A DNA stretch of 64,000 bases, taken from Abditibacteriaceae bacterium. GTDB lineage: Bacteria; Armatimonadota; Abditibacteriia; Abditibacteriales; Abditibacteriaceae. The notes below the pieces were generated by a model that was not told the origin of the DNA, made no database searches, and saw nothing but the letters and a program-made list of their open reading frames with translations. Location of the stretch: NCBI GenBank assembly GCA_019239895.1, contig JAFAZH010000052.1, positions 248,001 to 312,000 of the forward strand. The letters are read 5' to 3'. A program made the translations under genes and the position numbers. Below are positions 37,369-46,900 of the stretch, piece after piece; position 1 is the stretch's first letter, and each line of letters starts with the position of its first letter.

Positions 37369-37400
37369 AGTGTAGCGCAAGGCTAGTGTAGCGCAAGACT
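37369..37400. repeat. Tandem duplication of a 16-bp unit
   Basis: AGTGTAGCGCAAGGCT (37369-37384) is followed directly by AGTGTAGCGCAAGACT (37385-37400), with one mismatch. Confidence 0.8.
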
Positions 37401-37517
37401 CCAATAAGGTAGCAGCAGGCTTACCAACTGTTGCCGCCACCACCACTACCTGAAGAGGAAGTGCCACATCACTGCTGGGGAACTGCTACTGCGGGAATTG
37501 TTATCAGAACTGCTCCA

Positions 37518-37552
37518 AAACCGACTACCGACTACAGACAACCGACCACCGA
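37518..37552. repeat. Single arm of the GTCGGT-word family
   Basis: ACCGACTACCGACTACAGAC-like sequence on the plus strand matches the right arm of the 35519-35647 element. No partner arm is found nearby. Confidence 0.7.
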
Positions 37553-37573
37553 GTTCACACCAAATCAGGATTC

Positions 37574-38011
37574 TCAACGATGCTGGCGGCGGAAGTAAGC
37601 ACCAAACTCTTCGATCAAATTCGCTAATGCCACTGAATCAAGCGGTTTAGCCATAAAGTGGGTAATACCAAAATCGAAGCTCTGCCATAAATCAGCAGGT
37701 TCCTGGGAAGTGGTCAGCACGACAACCGGGATGTCACGCAGGGTGGCGTCGCTCTTGATTTCTCGTAGGGCTTCATGCCCGTTCTTGCGAGGCATGTGCA
37801 GGTCTAAAAGGATAAGGCCAGGATGGGGTGAGTTCTGAGGATCGCTGTATGTGCCTTGATGCCGCAGATAATCCAACAACTGCTGCCCATCTTCTACAAA
37901 ACGCAAATCCAGGTCAAGCGGATTGTCTGCTAAGGCTTCTTGCGTTAAGCGGCGGTCCCCCTCGTTATCCTCTGCCACCAGGAGTACAAACCGGCGAGTG
38001 GGTTCTCTCAC
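37574..38011 (-). CDS. Response regulator, receiver domain only (Rcp1-like)
   Basis: This 145-residue CheY-like protein has Glu14-Asp15 and the phosphoacceptor Asp70 in LLDLHMP, then Thr100/Thr101 and Lys122 in MAKP. The loop before Asp70 is long (HQGTYSDPQNSPHP), typical of Rcp1-type regulators paired with phytochrome-like kinases. No output domain is present. GTG 38011 is chosen because AAGGAGG lies at 38020-38026; an upstream ATG at 38071 would add 20 residues without such a site. The kinase gene ends 128 bases upstream on the same strand. Confidence 0.93.
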   Translation of the reverse strand: MREPTRRFVLLVAEDNEGDRRLTQEALADNPLDLDLRFVEDGQQLLDYLRHQGTYSDPQNSPHPGLILLDLHMPRKNGHEALREIKSDATLRDIPVVVLTTSQEPADLWQSFDFGITHFMAKPLDSVALANLIEEFGAYFRRQHR

Positions 38012-38139
38012 TGTGTTATCCTCCTTACCTGACCTGAAGCGTAAGCTATTAAACTTAGCTATGCAGCACAATTTATATAAACTGTGCTATCTATTATTTT
38101 ACTCTATCGCAGGCTATTTTCTTCTCACGGTCAATTCTT

Positions 38140-40212
38140 TTACGAGCTTGAGGCTTCTGGAGTTAGTGCATTGCTATTCTGTTTGGCAGGCAGGGTGATA
38201 AGAAAAGTGGTGCCTGCGCCGGGTTCACTCTGCGCTGTAATGCTACCGTTATGCCGTTCTACGATGCGGCGACAGATGGCTAAGCCCATCCCGGTGCCTT
38301 CATATTCGCTGCGACCGTGCAAGCGTTGAAAGGGCAAGAAAATTTTCTCCACATATTTGGGATCAAAGCCAATGCCATTGTCTTGCACGGTGATGCGGTA
38401 TAGGTCACTATCCGCCAACACCTGAGATTGAACGCGGACGATGGGCGGCACGCCGGAGCGTTGAAATTTGAGGGCGTTGTTTATCAGGTTCAGCAGCAGT
38501 TGATGCATCTGCGCCGGATCAGCTTCGATGGTGGGTAAAGGATCAACTTCTACCGTAGCACCAGTTTGCTCGATGCGCAATTCTAAATCCAGCAGCACAC
38601 CTTGCACCACCTCAGCTAATGAGACCTCTTTAAAGGGACGGCTCTGCGTCGTGACACGCGATAATGCCAGCAAGTCCTGAGTCAGTAGATTCATGCGGGC
38701 TGCGGCATTTTGCATTCTCTGCAAATAGTCGTGCGCGGTCTCGTCTAAGAGGTGGCTGCGTGTACTGAGCAGCCGATCTCCGAAAGTTTGAATCTTGCGC
38801 AGGGGTTCTTGTAGATCATGGGAAGCAACATAGGCGAATTCCTGGAGTTCTTGATTGCTGCGCTCTAATTTTCCGGCATACTCCTGGAGTTGTGCCCTGG
38901 ACTGCTTGCGAGCGGTGATGTCTAACATCGAGCCAACCATCCGCACAGGCTGCCTATTCTCATCATAGAGCACGTAACCACGATCAAAAATATCGGCGTA
39001 GGTGCCATCGGCGCGACGGAAGCGGTATTCATCTGTCCACATCTCTTGCCCACTCTCAATGATCGTGTGAATCCCCTGCGTTACCCGCTCCAATTCTTCA
39101 GGATGGATACGGCTCGTCCACGATTCTGAGCCGGGCTGAATCTGCTCCGGGCAATAGCCAAAGAGGGCCTGAAAGCCTTCGCTCCACCATATTGTATCGG
39201 CGCGTAAGTCCCAATCCCAGATGGCTTCATTAGTGGCGCGGGCTACCAGGTAGAAGCGTTCATCGCTCTCGCGCAACGCCTGTTCCACTTGCTTACGCTC
39301 CGTGATGTCGCGGGAATTGATGACAACCGCTCCCACCGCCGGATTATGCAACTGGTTATTAGCGACACTTTCCATCCAACGCCACCCCCCGTTCTTGTGG
39401 CGAAACCGATACTGGATGGTGGCCGTGGCAGCAGCTTCCACAACTTTATCGGCAAATAGTGTCACCACGGCTGGCCTATCATCGGGGTGCAGCAAGGCAA
39501 AGACATTCTGGCCGATTAATTCATCCGGGCGATAGCCCAATACACGCTCCAGGGAAGGGCTTTGATACAACGCGTTGCCCTGGGCATCTAACAGTGAAAT
39601 CAGATCGAGAGCATTCTCCGTTACAGCGCGGAAATATTCTTCGCGGCGACGCAACTGGGTCTCTATCGCTTTGCGCACGGTAATATCCTGCAAAACGCCA
39701 AGGCTTGCCACGCGCTGTCCGGTAGCGTCCGTCAGCAGGATGGAATCATCGGATACCCAGCGTTCTTCGCCACTGCGGGTGCGGATGCGATAATCGGCGC
39801 TCCAATAAGGCAACTGTCCAGCTCTCGATAGGGTTAATGCTTCGCCCAACGATAGACCCGCCGCTGGCCCGCGCATGATCGTTTCCTGCACCAGACTCAC
39901 CCACACCTCGGCAGTGAGTTCAGTTGTGTCATAGCCCGTCATGCTATGAATGCTTGCTCCGAACACTGTTAATTGCTTGAGCCTAAAATCGCGCTGATAT
40001 AAAGCGGCCTGCATTAGCTCAAGCACTTTGAGATAAAGCTTATCTTGCTTGAGCGCCTCATGCGTTGTCTCTTGCGCCGCTTGCCAACCGGACTGATGGG
40101 CCTGTTCCAAAGCCTCCGCCCACGGCAGACGCGCCTGGCACTGACTACAAAGGGTTTGGTTATAGGGGTTTGGGGCACCGCAAGCGGGGCACTGCCCGAA
40201 GGATGATGACAT
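38140..40212 (-). CDS. PAS-domain sensor histidine kinase with N-terminal zinc ribbon
   Basis: The 690-residue protein has no membrane segment, so it is probably a soluble sensor. It begins with a zinc-ribbon-like motif (Cys8, Cys11, Cys22, Cys25). One partial and two or three clear PAS/PAC units follow to about residue 430 (for example ITERKQVEQALRESDERF, DITARKQ). The kinase core has the H box ASHDLQEPLRK with His465, the N box NLINNALKF, DNGIGFD and GTGMGLAI. ASHDLQEPLR is the form found in phytochrome-like kinases that phosphorylate Rcp-type regulators, and such a regulator is encoded just downstream. Confidence 0.94.
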   Translation of the reverse strand: MSSSFGQCPACGAPNPYNQTLCSQCQARLPWAEALEQAHQSGWQAAQETTHEALKQDKLYLKVLELMQAALYQRDFRLKQLTVFGASIHSMTGYDTTELTAEVWVSLVQETIMRGPAAGLSLGEALTLSRAGQLPYWSADYRIRTRSGEERWVSDDSILLTDATGQRVASLGVLQDITVRKAIETQLRRREEYFRAVTENALDLISLLDAQGNALYQSPSLERVLGYRPDELIGQNVFALLHPDDRPAVVTLFADKVVEAAATATIQYRFRHKNGGWRWMESVANNQLHNPAVGAVVINSRDITERKQVEQALRESDERFYLVARATNEAIWDWDLRADTIWWSEGFQALFGYCPEQIQPGSESWTSRIHPEELERVTQGIHTIIESGQEMWTDEYRFRRADGTYADIFDRGYVLYDENRQPVRMVGSMLDITARKQSRAQLQEYAGKLERSNQELQEFAYVASHDLQEPLRKIQTFGDRLLSTRSHLLDETAHDYLQRMQNAAARMNLLTQDLLALSRVTTQSRPFKEVSLAEVVQGVLLDLELRIEQTGATVEVDPLPTIEADPAQMHQLLLNLINNALKFQRSGVPPIVRVQSQVLADSDLYRITVQDNGIGFDPKYVEKIFLPFQRLHGRSEYEGTGMGLAICRRIVERHNGSITAQSEPGAGTTFLITLPAKQNSNALTPEASSS

Positions 40213-40246
40213 AATGGTTTACTGACAGGCTATCCACTTTCTCTTG

Positions 40247-41812
40247 TCAAAATAAATAGCCCTCGGCTAATTTGCGATAAGCAGCAACCTGTTCCATTTC
40301 CCAATGAGCATCGTGCCCCAGTTCACGCGCCAGCAGATGCGCGACTTTTGGTGCCGCCTCGATACTCGCCCGCGCATTGAGCAGCAAGATTCGTGTACGG
40401 CGAGATAGCACATCTTCCACTGTGCGCGCCATTTCATGCCGCGCGTGCCAGACCACTTCGGCAGATTGGTAAGGCAACATGGGCGATAAGCGTTCTTGCA
40501 GCGACGGATTCTCGCTGAGTAGTTGACGGATAGCCGCCGCATCCGCCCCATAAACTTGCAGGTGCGGTTCAGGAATGGCGGCACTTGTCCAGCCATGAAT
40601 CGGAAGTTGTGGCGTGGTGCAAGGCCGATTTTCCACATCAGCAATAATTTCGGCTTGATCTATCACATCTTGCGCCATTTTGCGGTAAGTCGTCCATTTG
40701 CCCCCTGTGACGGTAATCAGCCCCGACTCAGAAACAAGAATAGTGTGATCCCGCGACAGCGCGGCGGTATTGGTGCCATCGCCCTGTTTGACAAGGGGAC
40801 GCAATCCGGCAAACACACTGAGCACATCCGCTGGTGTAGGGTCTTTGGACAAGTATTGCGCGGCATGAGCCATGATGAACTGCTTTTCCTCCTCCAGGGC
40901 GCGGGGTTCCAAAGTGTGATAGGGCACGGGAGTATCGGTAGTACCGACGACGACATGCTCATGCCACGGGACGGCAAAAAGCACCCGGCCATCGGCTGTT
41001 TTAGGAATGAGGATCGCCGCAGCCCCCGGCAAGAACTCCTTCGACAACACGATGTGAATGCCCTGGCTGGCCGTGACCAGGGAGGGCGAAGCAGGCTCAT
41101 CCTGCTGGCGTATCTCATCTACGAAAACACCCGTGGCATTGATGATGCACTTAGCGCGAATAGTTAGGGGCCGCCCGCTCTCAACATCTTCGGCTTCCAG
41201 GCCACAGAGAATACCTTTTTCTTTGATAAGCCCCACGGCGCGGACATAGTTCACCACCACCGCACCCAGGTCGGCAGCAGTGCGGGCCAGGCTGATGGCT
41301 AAACGAGCATCATCAAACTGCCCATCGTGGTAGATAACACCCCCAACTAAATTATCTTGCTCGACCGTGGGAATCAGTTCCAGCGTCTCAGTTTTGCTTA
41401 AAACCCGCGATGGACTTAGCCCCAGCTTGCCCGCCATGCGGTCATAGACTTTCATCCCAATCCCATAAAAAGGGCCTTCCCACCAACTATAGTTGGGAAT
41501 GACAAAGGCCATGTTATGCACGAGATGAGGCGCATTGGCATATAGCAAACCACGCTCCTTCAAAGCTTCCAGCACCAATGAGATATTGCCCTAGCGCAGG
41601 TAGCGCACCCCGCCATGCACCAGTTTCGTGCTGCGGCTGGAAGTGCCCTTGGAGAAATCTGCTTGCTCGATTAACGCAACCCGATGGCCCCGCGCCGCCG
41701 CATCAACGGCGGCTCCCAAACCCGTCGCGCCACCCCCAATAATGGCGAAGTCAAAAACCTCGTTACCACTGGTTAGTTGTGCGATTGTCTCGTCACGGTT
41801 AAAACTCATCAT
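40247..41812 (-). pseudogene. glpD: Glycerol-3-phosphate dehydrogenase GlpD interrupted by one amber codon
   Basis: The minus-strand frame encodes a full-length FAD-dependent GlpD of about 520 residues. The FAD motif [16 protein letters not shown] is near residue 24, followed by [19 protein letters not shown], and the core continues to HEMARTVEDVLSRRTR near the C-terminus. A TAG at 41591-41593 falls between VRYLR and GNISLVLEALKERG. Homologues usually have Gln there, so a single C-to-T change explains it. Everything else is intact and in frame. It is either a very recent pseudogene, a sequence error, or two polypeptides. GlpD oxidises glycerol 3-phosphate at the membrane. No other glycerol genes are nearby. 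Confidence 0.88.
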
Positions 41813-41944
41813 AAATCCAGCATACCTAATAAATTGAATCTGCCACTATCCATCTCCCCTAAATTGCAGCAGGTACCACAACGCCCCTCGTTTATTAGGC
41901 CAACTATTATAATGGCAAACTTATTGCTGATAGACGCTGTCTGT

Positions 41945-43768
41945 ATGATTACTCGCACTTCTCAACAAAGACTGTATCTGCTTGGCCGTTCAGTGATTAC
42001 GCCTGTAGTGTTAGCTATCGGGCTACTTACCCTGGTGGCGTGTGGCTCGCAGGCCGCAACTGCGCCGCGCTCAATTTACGAAGATGCCCTGTCCACAGGC
42101 TGGGCAGACTGGTCCTGGGATTCCACCATTAATCTGGCAGCCAATAGTCCTGTCAAATCTGGCACCCATTCCATCAGTGTTACCTATAAAGCTGGATGGG
42201 GCGGACTCTATCTGCATCATACCAGTGTGCCGCTCGATGGCTACACCCATTTGCAGTTCTGGATTCATGGGGGTGGCAGCGGCGGACAAAACTTGTATGT
42301 CTATGCCGAGGATTTATCAGGTCGCAAGCCAGTGCAAGTCCCTCTGTCGCGTTATCTCCCTGGTGGCGTGGCGGCTAATGCGTGGAAAGCGGTTTCCATT
42401 CCCCTGGCCGATTTAGATTTGTCGGATCAACCTCTCACGGGATTGGTCTGGCAAAACGGCACCGCCAGTAGCCAGGGCACTTTCTATGTTGATTCTATTC
42501 GCTTGATTAACGATGGCGTCACCCCCACGCCAACACCTCAGCCCACCGCTACGCCACAACCGACACCGGCTGGTGCCCCGGAGGGAGTCATTCCGGCTGC
42601 GCTGGGTTCCAACATGATGTTAGGTTTGTCCAGCTTACCCGATGATTATAATTGGCTGGTGCAAAGCCACATTCCCTGGAGTGCGCGTTATACCTATCTC
42701 ACTGGTGGCGTCAACACGCCGAATAACTGGACTTACTGGAACTCGCCCACTGGCCAGTATGCCACTTACTACTTAAACAACAGCGGCCAGGCGCATTGCC
42801 TCCCGGTTTTCACTTACTATCAAATCCTGGCGTCCAATCCGCGTCCCTATGATGAAACGCTGCCCGCTTATGTGGCTAAGTTCAACGATGCGAACTGCAT
42901 GAAAGCTTACTACAACGACTTTAAATTGCTCATGCAGAAGTGCGCCGCTTTCGGCAAGCCTGTGTTAGTGCATGTCGAACCGGATACGTGGGGCTACATG
43001 ATGATGACCAAATCATCCCCTGCCCTCTACACCGTGAAAGTCGCCAGTTCGGGGCACGCGGATGCTACGGAATTACCCAACAACGCGGTAGGTTTTGCTC
43101 AAATGTTGGTGCGACTGCGCGACCGCTATGCGCCTAAAGTCTTGCTGGCATTGCACGCTTCAACGTGGGCGGAGGGAACCGACATCACCCTCAATACCGA
43201 TCCATCCTATAATGTGAAAGCTAACGCTGAGCGCACCGGAGCCTGGCTTAGTGCCTTAGGCGCAGGCTGGAATCTGGTCTTTGTGGATGTCGCGGATCGG
43301 GATGCCGCTTATAAGCAGATTGTGCGGGGGCAGAACACTTGGTGGGACGAACGTGATCTGCGTCTGCCCAACTTCGCTCGCGTAGCCAGTTGGATTGGTT
43401 ATCTTAACCGTAAAGTCCAACGCCGCATTATTGTATGGCAGATTCCCCTGGGTAACACCAAAATGCTTTCCTGTGATAACACTCCGGGACACTATCAAGA
43501 CAACCGCGTGCAGTACTTCTTAGATGCCGCCTATGGGCAGCGCCATCTCGCAGCCTGGGCACAGGCCGGTGTCATCGGGCTGCTATTTGGTCGCGGTGAT
43601 ACGAACACCACAACCAACACCGACGCTGAGCGTGACAGCATCACCAACCCAGCAGCCATCAACGGCAACACGCGCCGCGCCACCGTTGCCGACGACGATG
43701 GCGGCTACTTCCGCGAACGGGCCGCCGCCTACTTACAGACCCCATTTCATCTGCCCGGCGCACCATAG
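41945..43768 (+). CDS. Lipoprotein with carbohydrate-binding-like domain and TIM-barrel-like region
   Basis: The 607-residue protein starts with a lipoprotein signal (LLTLVACGS). A beta-rich domain at about residues 40-195 resembles carbohydrate-binding/galactose-binding-like modules (GWGGLYLHH, FWIHGGGSGG, FYVDSIRL). A Pro/Thr linker (TPTPTPQPTATPQP) joins it to a ~390-residue domain containing HVEPDTWGYM and a late IIVWQIPLG strand, as expected for a glycosidase-like barrel. No glycoside hydrolase family is recognised. ATG 41945 is chosen because a TATAAT box at 41908-41913 overlaps an upstream ATG at 41912. It is probably anchored at the outer face of the membrane. Confidence 0.8.
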   Translation: MITRTSQQRLYLLGRSVITPVVLAIGLLTLVACGSQAATAPRSIYEDALSTGWADWSWDSTINLAANSPVKSGTHSISVTYKAGWGGLYLHHTSVPLDGYTHLQFWIHGGGSGGQNLYVYAEDLSGRKPVQVPLSRYLPGGVAANAWKAVSIPLADLDLSDQPLTGLVWQNGTASSQGTFYVDSIRLINDGVTPTPTPQPTATPQPTPAGAPEGVIPAALGSNMMLGLSSLPDDYNWLVQSHIPWSARYTYLTGGVNTPNNWTYWNSPTGQYATYYLNNSGQAHCLPVFTYYQILASNPRPYDETLPAYVAKFNDANCMKAYYNDFKLLMQKCAAFGKPVLVHVEPDTWGYMMMTKSSPALYTVKVASSGHADATELPNNAVGFAQMLVRLRDRYAPKVLLALHASTWAEGTDITLNTDPSYNVKANAERTGAWLSALGAGWNLVFVDVADRDAAYKQIVRGQNTWWDERDLRLPNFARVASWIGYLNRKVQRRIIVWQIPLGNTKMLSCDNTPGHYQDNRVQYFLDAAYGQRHLAAWAQAGVIGLLFGRGDTNTTTNTDAERDSITNPAAINGNTRRATVADDDGGYFRERAAAYLQTPFHLPGAP

Positions 43769-43790
43769 TAGTTCTGTAATGGTGAAAAAA

Positions 43791-43822
43791 GAAGAGCGGC
43801 CCCATAAAGCGAGCCGCTCTTC
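43791..43822 (-). terminator. Hairpin with T-run on the minus strand
   Basis: GAAGAGCGGC (43791-43800) and GCCGCTCTTC (43813-43822) form a perfect 10-bp stem with a 12-base loop. Six A bases precede it, giving a T-run on the minus strand. Without a T-run on the plus strand, it may still help end the lipoprotein transcript. Confidence 0.6.
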
Positions 43823-43947
43823 TGGTGCCTGTAGTTAAAGGCCAGTTCAGAGAATATCAAAAGTAGGGAGCATAATGTTAAGGAGTGCGTTAAACTAATC
43901 AAACCCTAATTACAACTATTAACACTTTAATAGCTCTAAGTTATTGT

Positions 43948-46900
43948 ATGAAAATACCATTCTCTGTTATGTCACGTCTATTTTTATCAGATAGTCTGGT
44001 GCGTTATCTCTGGGTTGGAGCCGCTTTATTACTGCCTTTTACTCTTGTCGCCTTTGCAGAAGGCGAATCAGCATCTCCCCGGTGGGTGCCACTGCAAGCC
44101 ACATCAGATGCCGCCACCGTCACGCCCGTGGCGCAGGGGGCCAGTTCCGGTGCCGCCAAGAAGGTGCAATATGAGCGGGACGTGCGCCCCATTTTAGCCA
44201 ATAACTGCTTTGGTTGCCACGGGCCGGAAAAGCACCGAGGTGGTTTGCGCCTTGATGATCGTAAAGCGGCCCTCGATAAGGGCGCGATTGTGCCGGGCAA
44301 TGTTGATAAAAGCGAACTCATTAAGCGCGTCGTTACTAAAGACGTAGACGAAATGATGCCGCCACCCCAGTCGCACAAGACCCTGACCGCCGAGCAAATT
44401 AACATCTTAAAGCAATGGGTTAGTGAAGGGGCACCGTATGGTGCGGCCCCTGCCAAAACCACTCCCAAAGCGGCTCCCAAAAAGCCTGTCAACTCCAAGT
44501 CCGCGTCCGTCAAGCCAAAAAACCCTAAGCCAGCAGCGGCAGGCCATAAGACTGCACTCACTGCACCGACCTCTGCTCCACTGGTCACCCTGACTACCAT
44601 CAGTTCTCAGTCTATAGGCTCGCAGCCCGCAGAAAAGATGGGGTTCAACCGGGATATTCGACCGATTTTATCGGATAATTGCTTTCTCTGCCACGGCCCC
44701 GATAAGAACCGGCGTAAGGCAGGTTTGCGCCTCGATCAGCGCGATGTCGCTGTCGAGAAGGGTGCAATTGTACCGGGTAAACCAGACCAGAGCGAACTTA
44801 TCAAGCGCATTTTTGCCAAAGATGCTGATGTCAGAATGCCGCCCGCCGATGCTCACAAGACTCTCACCGACGAGCAAAAAGAGAAGCTCAAACGTTGGAT
44901 TGCCGAAGGCGCGGAGTATCAGCCGCACTGGGCCTTTATTGCGCCGCGCAAAGCGCCGCTACCGCAGATTTCTAATCCAAAGTGGGCAAAGAATCCCATT
45001 GATTACTTTATCGCGGCGGAACTGGCCAAGCATGGGCTTAAGCCATCCGCACAAGCCGATAAGTCACTATTATTAAGGCGGGTTAGCTTTGATCTGACTG
45101 GTCTGCCACCGACGCCAGCGGAAGTGGATGCTTTTCTGGCCGACAAGTCACCCAACGCCTATGAGAAAGTTGTAGACAGGCTCTTGAATTCGCCGCATTA
45201 TGGCGAGCACATGGCCGTCTACTGGTTGGATGCCGCTCGTTATGCCGATACTCACGGATTGCACTTTGACAACGAACGCGCCATCTGGCCTTACCGTGAC
45301 TGGGTGGTGCAGGCATTTAATGATAACCTGCCGTATGACAAATTCACCATTGATCAGTTAGCCGGTGATTTGTTGCCGCATCCGACTCGCGACCAGTTAG
45401 TGGCTACCGGGTTTGGTCGCTGCTCTCCGACCACCAACGAGGGTGGCTCGATTGATGCTGAATCGCTCTTCCGCTACGCCGTAGACCGCACTGAAACGAC
45501 CTCCGCCGTCTTTATGGGCCTGACCGCTGGCTGCGCGGTTTGCCACGACCACAAATTCGATCCGATTTCGCAGAAAGAGTTCTATCAACTCTATGCGTTC
45601 TATAATTCCGCCGCCGACCCTGCGATGGACGGCAACATTATGCGGACGCCCCCGGTGCTGCGGCTGCCGACAGCCGAGCAAGACAAACAGCTTGCGCAAT
45701 ATGACAAAGACATTAGTGGCGTTCAGCAGAAGATTAAAGAGGCCGTCGCTAAAATAGCCTATACCGACCCGGCCACCCAAAATCCGCTGCCCGCTACGAC
45801 CAAAGTTGAGACCATCTGGGTCGAAGACAACTTTCCGGTTAATGCTGCCGCGCATTTTGATGGGCAGCCAACGAATTTCATCACTGAAGATCAGGGGCCA
45901 GTTAAGAGTGGTAAGCGGGCGATCAAGAAGAGTGGCGAGGGCACCATCCAGGACTTTTTCGATGGCCTGAAAGAACCTTTCAAGGTGCCAGCCCAGGGCA
46001 CCATCTTCGCCTATGTCTATCTTGACCCGCAGAATCCGCCTAAGTCCATTATGCTCCAGTTCAATACCGGGCAGTGGAGTCATCGCGTCAACTGGGGTGA
46101 CCCGGACGCTATCCCCTTTGGTGACAAAGGCACAACCTCCAAGCTTCAGGGTGGCGACCTGCCCAAAACGGGTGAGTGGGTGCGTCTGGAAGTCAAGGTC
46201 GCCGACTTACAACTCAAACCTGGCACCATGTTCAGCGGCATCGCTTTTACGCAAAGCGGGGGCACCGTTTACTGGGATCATGTCGGTGTGAGTTATGACT
46301 CTAACCCCGCCACTGACCCTGAGTTATCGCAACATGCCTGGGAACTGAAATACAATGGCAAGGACCCTGGTAAAGATGTGCCGCAAGAGATTCGGGACAT
46401 CTTCCAGAAGGTCAAGCCAGAAGAGCGCAAGCCAGAGCAGAATCAGAAACTGCACGAGTATTATCTTTCCACTGTTTACTCCGGCACGCGAGACATCGTA
46501 AATTCGATGCAGGGCGAAGTCGCTGCCATTGAAGACAAAAAGAAGAAGCTCGAAGCCGAAGTGCCAGCATCGCTGGTTATGGCCGATTTGCCTCAACCGC
46601 GCGAAGCGCATCTGATGATTCGCGGCCAGTATGATAAACCGGGTGACGTGGTGCAACCAGGGACGCCCGCCATTCTGCCACCGCTGAAGGCGCAGGGACG
46701 TGCGACACGACTGGATTTCGCCAAGTGGTTGGTTTCCCCGGAACACCCCCTTACAGCTCGTGTTTATGTGAACCGGTTGTGGTCGCAATGCTTTGGCATA
46801 GGTCTGGTCAAAACCGCAGGCGACTTTGGCGCGCAGGGCGAACCTCCCACGCATCCCGAATTGCTCGACTGGCTGGCGGTGGAGTTCCGCGACAACGGTT

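Noticed and set aside
40523-41167. 214-codon plus-strand frame opposite glpD
   Set aside because: It lies wholly within the conserved glpD coding sequence and has no recognisable motif or ribosome-binding site.
41591-41593. TAG in glpD as a pyrrolysine or programmed read-through codon
   Set aside because: No suppressor tRNA or stimulatory structure is visible, and a single C-to-T change is simpler.
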